A stretch of 57,038 bases of DNA from positions 1 through 57,038 of the forward strand of contig CACHXC010000007.1 of assembly GCA_902583715.1 (NCBI GenBank), read 5' to 3'. The stretch's first letter is position 1. Each line of letters begins with the position of its first letter. The stretch is from an uncultured SAR116 cluster alpha proteobacterium. Lineage in GTDB: Bacteria > Pseudomonadota > Alphaproteobacteria > Puniceispirillales > Puniceispirillaceae. The position numbers were made by a program, and so were the translations under genes. This document shows, in pieces, positions 33,786 through 44,400 of this stretch. Below the pieces are notes generated by a model. That model was not told the DNA's origin, ran no database searches, and saw only the letters and a list, made by a program, of their open reading frames with translations.

Positions 33786-34565
33786 TTATATGCTAAAGCG
33801 ATCACCAAGATAGACTTGGCGGACGCCAGAATGTTGCACTACTTCATCTGGCGTGCCCTGCATCAACATCGCACCATCATGGATGATATAGGCGCGATCA
33901 ACAATATCAAGCGTCTCGCGAACATTGTGATCAGTGATCAAAACGCCGATTCCATGGTCTTTTAAATGGCCAATCAAATCACGAATTTCCCCAAGCGCAA
34001 TCGGGTCAATCCCGGCTAATGGTTCATCAAGCAACAAAAAGGTTGGTCGCGCGGCCAACGCGCGCGCAATCTCAAGCCGGCGCCGTTCACCGCCTGACAG
34101 ATTCACTGATGGTGTGTTGCGCAGGTGGGTGATGCCAAATTCAGCCATCAATTCATCAAGCGTAGCGTCTCGCTCATCATCACTATCATCTAGCGTTTCA
34201 AGAACCGCACGGATATTTTGCTCGACGGTCAAGCCGCGAAAAATACTCGATTCTTGTGGCAAATATCCCATGCCAAGCCGCGCGCGCTGAAAAATGGGCA
34301 GGGTGGTTACTTCCTGCCCGTCGATATATACGCTCCCCTCATCCGCCGAAATCAAGCCGGCCAACATATAAAATGTGGTGGTTTTGCCAGCGCCATTTGG
34401 CCCGAGTAAACCAACAGCTTCACCGCGATTTAATTGGATAGAGACATTGCGCACAACCCGGCGTTTATTAAAACTCTTGCCAATGCCATCGGCGCGCAAG
34501 CCTGACTGGCTACGCACCAAAGTGGGGTGCTGTCCAAGTCCAAATTGTGAATCCAATATTGCCAT
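33786..34565 (-). CDS. lptB: LPS export ABC transporter ATPase LptB
   Basis: A 259-residue ATPase that powers LPS extraction from the inner membrane with LptF and LptG. Walker A GPNGAGKTTTFYML (about 55-68), Q-loop LPQE, signature LSGGERRRLEIARALA (about 157-172), Walker B LLLDEPLAGIDP (about 178-189) and the H-loop ITDHNVRETL are intact. The N-terminal 25 residues before DGIGKSF are an extension of uncertain start. It follows lptA after 76 bases. Confidence 0.96.
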   Translation of the reverse strand: MAILDSQFGLGQHPTLVRSQSGLRADGIGKSFNKRRVVRNVSIQLNRGEAVGLLGPNGAGKTTTFYMLAGLISADEGSVYIDGQEVTTLPIFQRARLGMGYLPQESSIFRGLTVEQNIRAVLETLDDSDDERDATLDELMAEFGITHLRNTPSVNLSGGERRRLEIARALAARPTFLLLDEPLAGIDPIALGEIRDLIGHLKDHGIGVLITDHNVRETLDIVDRAYIIHDGAMLMQGTPDEVVQHSGVRQVYLGDRFSI

Positions 34566-34641
34566 CTATGCCGCCGAGTAATTGGTCAACTGCCCCGGGT
34601 GCATAATCGCGACCATCACGGACAGTCTATTATGCACTCTT

Positions 34642-35454
34642 TTACGGTTTTAACACGCCTGTAACGCGTTTGCCAGTGTTGTCTGACAACAGCCTGCTGA
34701 TTTCCTTATCAAATTCGACCTCGGCCCGGGCGCCTCGCATAATATTATCGCGATCAATGATTTTGACATTGCCGAACAAGTCGGCGCGGTCGGTTGCGGC
34801 AACATAATTCAGGCGATCAGCAGTGGCGACAATGCCCTTTGGCGTGACAACTTTTGCCTCGCCCTTGGCGTCTATCGTTTTAATGGACCCATCTTCAGCA
34901 AGAAAGGCGACAACCCTCTCCCCTTCAACAACACGGCCAGTATCGTCTTCATAAGCGGCCGCGCCACTAGCAACCACCTGTTTTTTGGCTATATCGCTGG
35001 CATTATATGTGATGGACCCAGTGGCGGTCATACGGCCGCGCGGGCTTGTCACAATGGCTTGTGGGCCGGCCAGGTCATAAGTTTCGTCGCCGATGATGTA
35101 GTCCAGTTTTGCGCCGCGCGCGACATTATCACCATTGACAAAAACCACCGATCCGGTGGCGGTAACGTCTGTCAGGTCTCGCCCCTTTGATTGTGGGTCG
35201 TAGCGCGCGATAATTTCATCGGCTTTCAGGCGTTTATCATCCTGTTCAACTATGGCGTCACCAATAGCGATGTAAACACCTTTGGTTTGGTCCCACTCCA
35301 ACGAGATTCTGGCCTCGATCGATACCGGCGTTGATTGGGCATTTTGCGCCAGTGCCGGATGGCACAGCGTGATTGCGACATAGGTAAGGGCGGCGACAAG
35401 ACAAGCTGCTGGTCGATTGTGGGCTCGGGCCTTGTTCAATTTGATTTCGGACAT
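34642..35454 (-). CDS. lptA: periplasmic LPS bridge protein LptA
   Basis: A 270-residue protein with an N-terminal signal segment (about 15-37, cleavage probably after ALA) and an OstA-like beta-jellyroll. Repeated strands such as DDKRLKADEIIARYDP, VTATGSVVFVNGD and GEAKVVTPKGIVATADRLNY are typical. It would form the periplasmic bridge between LptC and LptD. The order lptC-lptA-lptB with 20 and 76 base gaps implies one operon. Confidence 0.88.
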   Translation of the reverse strand: MSEIKLNKARAHNRPAACLVAALTYVAITLCHPALAQNAQSTPVSIEARISLEWDQTKGVYIAIGDAIVEQDDKRLKADEIIARYDPQSKGRDLTDVTATGSVVFVNGDNVARGAKLDYIIGDETYDLAGPQAIVTSPRGRMTATGSITYNASDIAKKQVVASGAAAYEDDTGRVVEGERVVAFLAEDGSIKTIDAKGEAKVVTPKGIVATADRLNYVAATDRADLFGNVKIIDRDNIMRGARAEVEFDKEISRLLSDNTGKRVTGVLKP

Positions 35455-35474
35455 CCTATATCACCCCACCTGAA

Positions 35475-36128
35475 TCAATTTGCCGTTGTGCCGGTTCGCA
35501 TCACCATGCGCGCGGCGCCGCCAAACAAGATCCGGTCTCCATTATCAAAGACGGTCATGGTCTCGGCGTCAATACGCCGGGCATCATCTGTGACGGTGAC
35601 TGGAACAAGCGATCGCATTTCACCAAGTTCTAAATCGGCAAACAACGAGTCAGAGTTAAGTGTGAGATTTCTTGCCGGCTGCATAACAACTACATTTCCG
35701 GCCATATCGACGATATTATCTGGCTGGTCAAACACGCCATAATTCGACTGGAGTTTGATGATCTGGCCGTTTTTCATGGTGATGGTGGCGCGTGGTTGTT
35801 GCATATCGATATGGCCAGACCCATTATTGACTTCAGACGCCTGATCAGCGGTGATCAAAAATGGCTGACCAGACGATGTGACGCCTTGATAGCGCGCCCC
35901 AGTAAGGGCGATTTCGCCGCTGTTGCTTATCTTAACGTCTTTGATTTCCAGCTTACTATCACTAGATTGATGCAGAAAGCCAAGCCAGCTCGCCACCAAC
36001 AGGGTGACCGCGACACCAATACCAAGCAAAACAACCGATAGCCGCCGCGACGGCCTTTGTTCATCCTGAACAGATCGTGTGCGCGGGGTGAATTGACGGC
36101 GTTTTGATGAGGATGGCGTGCGGGCCAT
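35475..36128 (-). CDS. lptC: LPS export protein LptC
   Basis: A 217-residue bitopic inner-membrane protein. The cytosolic N-terminus is strongly basic (about 1-28), a single membrane helix lies at about 29-49, and the periplasmic domain has the LptC-type repeats IALTGARYQGVTSSGQPF and LQSNYGVFDQPDN. It anchors LptA to the LptBFG complex. It starts 33 bases after rnd and precedes lptA. Confidence 0.85.
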   Translation of the reverse strand: MARTPSSSKRRQFTPRTRSVQDEQRPSRRLSVVLLGIGVAVTLLVASWLGFLHQSSDSKLEIKDVKISNSGEIALTGARYQGVTSSGQPFLITADQASEVNNGSGHIDMQQPRATITMKNGQIIKLQSNYGVFDQPDNIVDMAGNVVVMQPARNLTLNSDSLFADLELGEMRSLVPVTVTDDARRIDAETMTVFDNGDRILFGGAARMVMRTGTTAN

Positions 36129-36161
36129 AAGGGGCGCTCCGGTTCGGCAAGATATGTTGGT

Positions 36162-36773
36162 CTAATGATGGAAAATATCCAGATCGGCGAAACCACCCAG
36201 ATCAAGCGCTGTGCGGGTGCGGATGAACGCGAAACAGGCCGCGGCAAGATGTTGGCGCGCTTCACGCTCTAGCATGTTGTCAAGACGGGTGCGTATTTGA
36301 TGCAGATACATCACATCACCTGCGGCATAAGTGGCCTGATCATCCGTCAGATTGTCGGCGCCCCAGTCAGATGATTGCTGTTGTTTGGATAGATCAACCC
36401 CCAATAATTCGCGGCATAAATCTTTCAAACCATGCCGATCGGTGTAGGTGCGGGCCAATTTTGAGGCGATTTTGGTGCAATATATGTCGCCGGCGATTGG
36501 CCCAATATTATTTTCAAGAACGGCAACATCAAACCGGGCAAAATGAAATAATTTGGTCCGCGCAGGGTCACCCAAAAGGGCTGTTAAATGTGGTGCGTCA
36601 GCGCGTGGATGGGCGATTTTAACGAGATGGGCATCTCCATCTCCAGCTGATAATTGCACCAGACATAACCGATCACGAAGCGGGTTCAACCCCATCGTTT
36701 CGGTGTCAATCGCGATGCTTGCGCCCAGATCAATGGTTTCCGGCAGATCGTCATTGTGAATATGAATGGCCAT
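36162..36773 (-). CDS. rnd: ribonuclease D-type 3'-5' exonuclease
   Basis: A 203-residue DEDD exonuclease, the short form without HRDC domains that is usual next to lptC in alphaproteobacteria. Exo I is AIDTETMGL (about 21-29), Exo II HFARFDVAVL (about 77-86) and Exo III TYAAGDVMYLHQI (about 152-164). It likely trims the 3' ends of structured RNAs such as tRNA precursors. It is the first gene of the lpt operon. Confidence 0.9.
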   Translation of the reverse strand: MAIHIHNDDLPETIDLGASIAIDTETMGLNPLRDRLCLVQLSAGDGDAHLVKIAHPRADAPHLTALLGDPARTKLFHFARFDVAVLENNIGPIAGDIYCTKIASKLARTYTDRHGLKDLCRELLGVDLSKQQQSSDWGADNLTDDQATYAAGDVMYLHQIRTRLDNMLEREARQHLAAACFAFIRTRTALDLGGFADLDIFHH

Positions 36774-36913
36774 GACGTTACTCTAACTTCAGATTTTTAC
36801 CCAATTCATATCCCCTCCGTATCTATGCGGGACATGGGTAACAAGCGGCTGTTCTAAACCTGCCAAGGCAAAAAAATCTGTTGGTCTCAAAAAACGTAAT
36901 AAACAAATTAAGG

Positions 36914-37201
36914 CTAGCTATCGTCTGACCATTCATTTTGTGCGTCAAACCATAGCCTTCCAACGGTAAATGGAAGCTCAGCCATAGTCAAATTTTCATT
37001 ATCTATGCGGCTATTTGATTGCGGTGCTGTGCTCAGCGCAAATAAGTAGTTGGCAATATTCCAATTTTGGTCATTTTCGTGAGTGAGCACAAGAAACAGT
37101 AACTCAAGCTTTATATCATCACTAAACAGCTTGAGAAATTGTTTCTCTTTGCTTTTATATGCCAGCGCCCGCAATGGCCAGCTGGGCGTTATCGGTTCCA
37201 T
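36914..37201 (-). CDS. hypothetical protein downstream of tRNA-Leu
   Basis: A protein of about 95 residues that I do not recognise, from ATG 37201, which has AGGAAGG just upstream. The frame is open back to a GTG at 37309. It has no signal peptide, membrane helix or metal motif; it is acidic at the C-terminus. The gene is more AT-rich than its neighbours and lies about 270 bases beyond the 3' end of tRNA-Leu. I see no tRNA-Leu fragment on the far side, so an inserted origin is only a guess. Confidence 0.4.
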   Translation of the reverse strand: MEPITPSWPLRALAYKSKEKQFLKLFSDDIKLELLFLVLTHENDQNWNIANYLFALSTAPQSNSRIDNENLTMAELPFTVGRLWFDAQNEWSDDS

Positions 37202-37474
37202 CTCGCCTTCCTGTCGATCACATGCCCTAAAGAGCGCAACAAAAGGAGACTGAAACCACGCAATATTGAGACCAGAGGGGATATGCCTGCCCGCATCACG
37301 ATTTGTCACTGTAATTAAATTATTCTTTCAAGTGATTTATCAAAGTGCTGCGATTTGGCCCGACTGATAATGTGGCGATGCCAGTATGCGGCGCGCCATA
37401 TGACGGTATTAAAACCATGCAGGGATACGACCTGGCGACCAGAGATGATGCTGTAATTTTGGCTGTGAAGATAA

Positions 37475-37561
<87 letters not shown>

Positions 37562-37868
37562 ACGACTTTATCAGGCGGTTGATGCAACCGGATCCTAACG
37601 GGCCGAGAGGATAGCTGTAATCACGCCGGTGTCAAACCTTTTTAAAGTCGGTAACGACCCGGCAAAATAAGCGCCAAACTGCGCTGCAGTAAAGCCACTT
37701 TAATCTTAAAAAACCAGCACAATTCATCGTGATGGGATTGAAATGCCTGACATGCTGATCTACTTTGGCATGCGGTTCGGGTAATGCGCTGTCTGGCTAC
37801 ATGATCCATATAACGGTGCAGTGCGTGCGTCTGGTAACAACAAGCTAAACGAAACCTGGGGTAACAAG
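37562..37868. other. intergenic region without a recognised gene
   Basis: About 307 bases between tRNA-Leu and the NDUFA9-like gene. It must hold the two divergent promoters, but I find no clear -35/-10 pair, RNA or terminator. Confidence 0.4.
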
Positions 37869-38822
37869 ATGATACATACCGTGGCGGTAATTGGTGGATC
37901 TGGGTTTGTCGGTCGGGCGACAATCGAAAAATTGGCGCAGGCTGGCAAACAGATCATTGTGTTATGTCGGAACAGTGACCGGGCCAAATTTCTAAAACCG
38001 ATGGGACGCATTGGTCAGATCACCATTGTCGCTGGTGATGCGCTAGATGATGCGGCACTGGAATCGGTGTTGGCACCTGCTGATGCGTTGGTGAATATGG
38101 TTGGCATTCTGGCCGAGACTGGGGCGCAAAAATTTTACCCTCTACAGGCTGAATTGCCGAAACGCATCGGGCAGATGGCGGCGAGGCATCAGCATCAGGC
38201 GGTGGTGCATCTATCAGCAATTGGTGCGGATGCTACATCGGCCAGCCGCTATGCAAAGACCAAGGCGGCTGGTGAAGCTGGGCTGAAGGCGGCTTTTCCA
38301 AAGGCCGTTATTTTGCGTCCGTCGGTGATTTTTGGTCCGCGTGACGATTTTTTCAATCGGTTTGCCGCTATGGCGCAAATCGCCCCAGCCCTGCCCTTGC
38401 CTGGCGGCGGGCATATGCGGATGCAGCCGGTGTTTGTTGAAGATGTCGCGGCGGCTATTCTTGTCGGGTTGGGGATTGCCGGCGGCGATCTGAAAAAACA
38501 GCCTGCCGGGCGTATTTATGAACTTGGCGGACCTGACATCTGCAGTTTTCGCCAGTTGATGGCCTTGACGCTGCAATATAGCCAGCGTCGCCGGCTGTTG
38601 GTGCCAATACCGTTTGCGGCAATGACCGTGGGGGCAACTGTTGTTGGGCTATTGCCCAACCCGCCTTTGACCACAGATCAATTACGCTTGCTGAAAATGG
38701 ATAATGTGGTTGCCAATGGGGCGCTCAAATTGGCCGATCTTGGTATTGTGCCCACCAGCATTGATGCGGTTGTGCCCAGCTATCTGGCGCGGTACCGGCC
38801 GGGCGGCCTGTTTCGTAAATAG
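37869..38822 (+). CDS. NAD(P)-binding NDUFA9-like / atypical SDR protein
   Basis: A 317-residue extended-SDR protein related to the complex I assembly subunit NDUFA9. The dinucleotide motif is VIGGSGFVGRATIEKL (about 7-22), with LVNMVGIL (about 76-83), YAKTKAAGE (about 120-128), where the Tyr-x-x-x-Lys pair is kept, and LRPSVIFGPRDDFFNRF (about 138-154). The start ATG 37869 (MIHTVAVIGG) follows GGGGTAACAAG; 16 upstream in-frame residues are excluded. It could be a complex I accessory factor or an epimerase. It converges on uppP with one base between stops. Confidence 0.85.
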   Translation: MIHTVAVIGGSGFVGRATIEKLAQAGKQIIVLCRNSDRAKFLKPMGRIGQITIVAGDALDDAALESVLAPADALVNMVGILAETGAQKFYPLQAELPKRIGQMAARHQHQAVVHLSAIGADATSASRYAKTKAAGEAGLKAAFPKAVILRPSVIFGPRDDFFNRFAAMAQIAPALPLPGGGHMRMQPVFVEDVAAAILVGLGIAGGDLKKQPAGRIYELGGPDICSFRQLMALTLQYSQRRRLLVPIPFAAMTVGATVVGLLPNPPLTTDQLRLLKMDNVVANGALKLADLGIVPTSIDAVVPSYLARYRPGGLFRK

Positions 38823-38823
38823 G

Positions 38824-39642
38824 CTAAACCGGAACAATCCAGCCAAGCTTTAGCCCCAAAAGCAAGATAACGCCAAGCCCCAGCCGGTAGACAACAAAAA
38901 TTGTGAAATTTGCCTTGGCCAGCCAAGACATCATCATGCGAATCGCCAGCCATGCAAATAATGCTGACAACAGTGCCAATAAGGCCGCGTCAATGCCAAG
39001 CTGAACGTCGCCAGCATCCACCAGGTCAATGGTTTTTAACAGGCCGGCCCCGGCAATCGCTGGCAAGGATAACAGCAGTGAAAATCGCGCCGCCGTCACC
39101 CGGTCATAGCCGAAAAACCGCGCGGCAGTCATGGTGACGCCAGAACGTGACGCCCCTGGGATCAGCGCACAGATTTGCATCAGCCCAATGCCTATGGCGG
39201 CCGACCAGCGCATATCACTCAGCGTATTCAGGCGGTCCCGACACCGGTCAGCGGCCCATAACAGCCCGGCGAACACTAAATTAGCCCATGCCAATGTGGT
39301 TACCAGTGTCAGCCAGTGCCAGTCGGCATAATTCACTACAAACCCAACCAGCACGATTGGCATGGTTGCCGCTATGATCATCAGGCCAAGCCGCCTGTCG
39401 CTGGTCTGCTGGGCGTTGGCCGCGCGGCCAAACATGGCGGCGGTGATGGTAAAAATATCTTGCCGGACATAGATCAACACCGCCGCCAACGTGCCAACAT
39501 GCGCGGCCACGGCAATCGTTTGGCCCTGATAAGGCTGGGCGGTCAGGACTGGGACCAGCACAAGATGCCCGGATGATGATACCGGTAGAAATTCGGTCAC
39601 GCCCTGAATAGCGGCAATGAGAAGAATAAGACTAAACGGCAT
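38824..39642 (-). CDS. uppP: undecaprenyl-diphosphatase (BacA/UppP)
   Basis: A 272-residue multi-span membrane enzyme that recycles the C55 lipid carrier for peptidoglycan and O-antigen synthesis. The catalytic signature is QGVTEFLPVSSSGHLVL (about 13-29), and the second PGASRSGVTM (about 162-171). About eight membrane segments follow. Start at ATG 39642 with AGGATG upstream; an earlier in-frame start at 39699 would add a non-conserved leader. Confidence 0.95.
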   Translation of the reverse strand: MPFSLILLIAAIQGVTEFLPVSSSGHLVLVPVLTAQPYQGQTIAVAAHVGTLAAVLIYVRQDIFTITAAMFGRAANAQQTSDRRLGLMIIAATMPIVLVGFVVNYADWHWLTLVTTLAWANLVFAGLLWAADRCRDRLNTLSDMRWSAAIGIGLMQICALIPGASRSGVTMTAARFFGYDRVTAARFSLLLSLPAIAGAGLLKTIDLVDAGDVQLGIDAALLALLSALFAWLAIRMMMSWLAKANFTIFVVYRLGLGVILLLGLKLGWIVPV

Positions 39643-39963
39643 ATCGCATCCTGTTGGTGATTTGATCCCATGGCTACAAATAATCACGGGATAAAACAAG
39701 GGGGCAAATCATGTCCATACAGGTGGCACGGTGGCTTGCACCAACGCCAGTCAGGCTTAAATAGTTCCAAATCGGACCTAAAAATGGAATTATGCAGGAG
39801 TGTGTTTGCTTGATATTGCATCGGGCTTGCAAATTTTGGAAAAAAAGGGTAAATATTGTTGACTAATTATGAGGAGGTTTGGTTGCGTGGTGGTATGTCC
39901 TCAGGGAACCAGAGCCATCATGACTTAATTTATGCTGTCACAGCCAAGCGCCGGGAGGCAAAT
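39643..39963. promoter_or_regulatory. divergent control region of uppP and gltDB
   Basis: About 320 bases between divergent starts. A weak candidate promoter for gltDB is TTGCAA with a 17-base spacer and TAAATA (about 39829-39857). A GAGGAGG ribosome-site-like sequence at 39871-39877 precedes an in-frame TTG (39883) and ATG (39895), which could give a longer GltD or a short leader peptide. No riboswitch recognised. Confidence 0.35.
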
Positions 39964-41412
39964 ATGTCATCAAAAATGCTTCAATTCGTAGCGACAAAAA
40001 AAGCCATGCCAGAGAAACGGGCGGCTGATAATCGTGTGGCCGATTTTGATGAAATTTATAATGACTTTGACGCGTCTGCGGCCGAAACCCAGGCGTCGCG
40101 CTGTTCGCAATGCGGTGTGCCATTTTGTCAGGTGAATTGCCCGTTGCACAACAACATCCCGGACTGGCTGATGATGACGGCTGAAGGCCGGTTGCAAGAA
40201 GCCTATGAATTATCGTCGCAGACCAATAATTTTCCTGAAATTTGCGGACGCATCTGCCCGCAAGACCGGCTCTGTGAAGGCAGTTGCGTGATCGAAAAAG
40301 GCTTTGAGTCAGTCACCATTGGGGCGGTGGAAAAACACATAACCGAAACGGCATTTGCCGAGGGGTGGGTCAAACCCGCCGCACCGCGCCATGAACGAAG
40401 CGAATCAATTGGCATCATCGGGGCTGGCCCAGCCGGTTTGGCGGCGGCGGAAATGTTGCGGCACCGCGGCTATCAGGTACATGTCTATGACCGGTATGAC
40501 CGCGTCGGCGGGTTGCTGATTTATGGCATCCCTGGCTTTAAACTTGAAAAAGACATTGTTGAACGGCGTGGCAATCTACTGCGCGATGGGGGGGTAACTT
40601 TCCACCTTGGCGTTGATGTTGGAAGCGGCGCACACAGCTTTGACAAATTACGTGCGGCCCATGACGCAATTTTGATTGCCACCGGTGTTTATAAAGCCCG
40701 CGATATCAGCTTGCCGGGTGTCGGGCTCGATGGCGTCGTGCCAGCATTGGATTATCTAACAGCGTCAAACCGCAAAAGCCTTGGCGATTCAGTGCCGGCA
40801 TTTGACAATGGTATGCTCGATGCGGCTGGCAAGCATGTAGTGGTGATCGGCGGGGGGGATACCGCCATGGATTGCGTTCGCACAGCAATCCGCCAGAAAG
40901 CAGAATCGGTCAGTTGTTTATATCGCCGCGATCGGGTGAATATGCCGGGGTCACAGCGAGAAGTGCAGAACGCTGAAGAAGAGGGCGTGGTGTTTAATTG
41001 GTTGTCAGCCCCGCAGGCTTTTATTGGTGACGACCAGGTGCGGGCGGTGCGCGCACAACGCATTCATCTTGGCCAGCCCGATGCCACCGGGCGGCAGGTG
41101 CCAGAGGTGATTGACGGATCATTGCATGAGCTGCCAGCAGATCTGGTGATCAAAGCGCTTGGGTTTGATCCTGAAGATCTGCCAAAATTATTTGGTCAAG
41201 ACGCATTAGAGGTGACCCGCTGGGGTACGGTTAAAATTGACTGGCAGACCATGATGACACCAATGGACGGGGTGTTTGCCGCTGGCGATATTGTGCGCGG
41301 TGCCTCGCTGGTTGTCTGGGGTGTGCGTGACGGGCGGGATGCCGCCGAACAAATTGATCGCTGGATCAATGCTGCGGTTGACGCGCCGCGCATTGCAACA
41401 GCAAGGAGCTAA
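39964..41412 (+). CDS. gltD: glutamate synthase small (beta) subunit
   Basis: A 482-residue FAD/4Fe-4S subunit that moves electrons from NADPH to GltB. The N-terminal Cys cluster CSQCGVPFC...CPLHNNIP...CGRICPQDRLCEGSC binds iron-sulfur centres, the FAD fold is GIIGAGPAGLAAAE, and the NADPH fold VVIGGGDTAMDCVRTA. The start is ATG 39964, with GGGAGG seven bases upstream and a length matching E. coli GltD. gltB begins five bases after the stop. Confidence 0.96.
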   Translation: MSSKMLQFVATKKAMPEKRAADNRVADFDEIYNDFDASAAETQASRCSQCGVPFCQVNCPLHNNIPDWLMMTAEGRLQEAYELSSQTNNFPEICGRICPQDRLCEGSCVIEKGFESVTIGAVEKHITETAFAEGWVKPAAPRHERSESIGIIGAGPAGLAAAEMLRHRGYQVHVYDRYDRVGGLLIYGIPGFKLEKDIVERRGNLLRDGGVTFHLGVDVGSGAHSFDKLRAAHDAILIATGVYKARDISLPGVGLDGVVPALDYLTASNRKSLGDSVPAFDNGMLDAAGKHVVVIGGGDTAMDCVRTAIRQKAESVSCLYRRDRVNMPGSQREVQNAEEEGVVFNWLSAPQAFIGDDQVRAVRAQRIHLGQPDATGRQVPEVIDGSLHELPADLVIKALGFDPEDLPKLFGQDALEVTRWGTVKIDWQTMMTPMDGVFAAGDIVRGASLVVWGVRDGRDAAEQIDRWINAAVDAPRIATARS

Positions 41413-41416
41413 AGCC

Positions 41417-44400
41417 ATGACCAAACCATTTGATGCCCAAGACTATCTGGTGCGCCGGGCGCGGAACGAAGGCCGGCTGGGCGCCGCTGGTGTGTATAGC
41501 CCGGACATGGAGCATGATGCCTGCGGTGTGGGATTTGTTGCGGCGCGTGATGGCCAACCAAACCGGGCCGTTGTCGAATCCGCCATTGAAGCCTTGCAAG
41601 CTATTTGGCATCGCGGTGCGGTTGACGCTGACGGCATGACCGGGGACGGCGCCGGCATCCATATCGAAATCCCACGCGATTTTTTCATCGAGCATATTGC
41701 CCGCACCGGCCATGATGATGATGGTGGGCGGCTGGCTGTTGGCATGGTGTTTTTGCCGCGCACAGATTTGGCCGCCCAAGAGCGATGCCGTTGTATTGTT
41801 GAAGAAGAAATTCTGGCGTTTGGGCATTTTATCTATGGCTGGCGGCAGGTACCTGTCGACATCAGTGCGCTCGGCCAAAAAGCCATCGCAACTCGTCCAG
41901 AAATTGAACAAATCATGTTCTCTATGCCAACAGATATGAGCGAAGTGGACGCCGAAAGACAGCTTTATCTTGTGCGCCGACGGATTGAAAAGGCGGTGAT
42001 CGAGGACCTGATCAGTGATTTTTATATCTGTTCATTGTCAACCCGTTCAATCATTTATAAAGGCATGTTTCTGGCCGAGCAGGTCACTGCCTTTTTCCCG
42101 GATTTGCTGGACCGGCGGTTCGTGTCGTCATTTGCGATTTATCATCAGCGCTATTCGACCAATACCAAACCCACATGGCGGCTGGCACAGCCATTCCGGG
42201 TGCTGGCCCATAATGGCGAAATAAATACTATCCGGGGCAATCAAAACTGGATGAGCTGTCATGAAGACAGGATGGAATCTAAACTATTCGGCACGCAAAT
42301 CGATGATTTAAAGCCGGTTGTTGCCAAAGGCAGTTCTGACTCGGCGGCGCTAGATGCTGTCTTTGAGTTGCTGTTGCGGAGCGGCCGTGACCTGCCCATG
42401 GTCAAAACCATGATGATTCCAGAAGCGATTGATGTCAGCGCGGATAATCCGCGGGCCAATCTCTATGCCTATTGTAATTCGGTGATGGAACCATGGGACG
42501 GGCCGGCGGCGATTGCGGCCTATGCCGGCGACTGGGTGGTGGCTGGTCTTGACCGTAACGGTTTACGGCCCTTGCGGTATGTGGTGACGCATGATGGGCT
42601 GGTGATCGCCGGGTCTGAAACTGGCATGGTGGTGGTCCCAGATACCAATATTGCCGAACGTGGGCGTCTTGGGCCGGGTGAAATGATCGGCATTAATTTG
42701 GCTGAGGGCCGGCTGTATAAAGACCAAGAACTCAAAGACGAGCTGGTTCAAAAATGTGATTGGGGCCAATGGATTGGTCGGGCGAAACAGATGGATTCCT
42801 TGTTGGCGAATGCGTCAGGCAAGGCCAGTGCCCCTCTCGATGCAAAAGAGGCTCGGCGGCGTCAATATATGGCGGGCTGGACGATGGAAGATGCCGAACT
42901 GGTGCTGCAGCCTATGGCGCAAACCGGCAAAGAGGCCATTGGTTCGATGGGTGATGACACGCCGCTGGCGGTGTTATCAGGGCATTATCGTGGCCTGCAT
43001 CATTTTTTCAGACAAAATTTCTCGCAGGTGACAAACCCGCCAATCGACTCATTGCGCGAGCGTCATGTTATGACCCTGCGGACGCGGCTTGGCAATCTCG
43101 GCAATATTTTGGATGAGGCGCCAGAGCAATGTGACCATCTGTTGTTGCACTCGCCAGTGCTGACCGTGCCAGAGTGGGACGCGCTATGCCTGTATCTTGG
43201 GGATAAGGCGGCAACGATAGATTGTACATTTGTTGATGATGGCAGTGATCATGCCTTTAACGTCGCGCTTGAGCGTATTCAGGCCGAGGCTGAAGAAGCC
43301 GTGCGGTCGGGATGCGAACATGTCATGCTGACGGATCGCAATGTGAGTGAAGACCGCGTACCATTACCAATGATTTTGGCCACAGGCGCGGTGCATTCGC
43401 ATCTTGTAAGACAGCAATTGCGTACATTCGCATCCGTCAATGTGGCCAGTGGCGAATGTCTTGATGTGCATCATTTTGCGGTGTTGATTGGTGTTGGGGC
43501 GACAACCGTCAATGCCTATGTTGCCGAAGCAGCCATTGCTGATCGCCAGGTACGCGGGTTATTGCGGGGTCTGGAAATTGCAGATGCGGTTGCCAATTAC
43601 CAAAAGGCTGTTGAAGATGGGTTGCTGAAAATCATGTCAAAGATGGGTATTTCGGTGATCACCTCGTATCGTGGGGGTTATAATTTCGAGGCGCTTGGGC
43701 TATCTCGCTCACTTGTCGCCACTTATTTCCCGCCCATGTCATCCCGCATTTCTGGCCTTGGTCTTAAAGGGATCGCGGCCGGCGTGTCGGCGATGCACAA
43801 AAAGGCATTTGCCGTCGATGATGTGCATCTGCCGGTGGGTGGTTTTTTCCGTTATCGCAAATCTGGCGAGCGGCATGCCTTTGAAGGGCAATTGATCCAC
43901 GCCATGCAACATGCGTGCGATACGGGTTCGTATGAAAGCTGGAAAAAATATTCGGCATTGGTGGCGTCACAAGACCCGATCAATTTGCGTGATCTTCTTG
44001 ATTTTAAATCAATGCATGAGCCAGTTGATATTGATCGGGTTGAATCCATCACCGGCATCCGTAAACGGCTTGTGTCACCTGGCATTTCGCTTGGCGCACT
44101 CAGCCCAGAGGCGCATGAAACATTGTCGATTGCGATGAACCGGATCGGTGCAAAGTCAGATTCGGGCGAGGGTGGTGAGGACCCGGCACGCTTTAAATTG
44201 CGCGAAAATGGGGACAACCCATCAAGCGCAATCAAACAGATTGCATCTGGGCGGTTTGGCGTGACCGCTGAATATCTGAATAATTGTCAGGAAATTGAAA
44301 TCAAGGTGGCACAAGGTGCCAAGCCTGGTGAGGGCGGCCAGTTGCCGGGCATCAAGGTCGATAGCCTGATTGCGCGGCTTCGCCATTCAACGCCGGGTGT

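Noticed and set aside
41366-41911. A 181-residue minus-strand frame opposite gltB
   Set aside because: It lies wholly antisense to the well-supported start and amidotransferase domain of gltB and has no family features.
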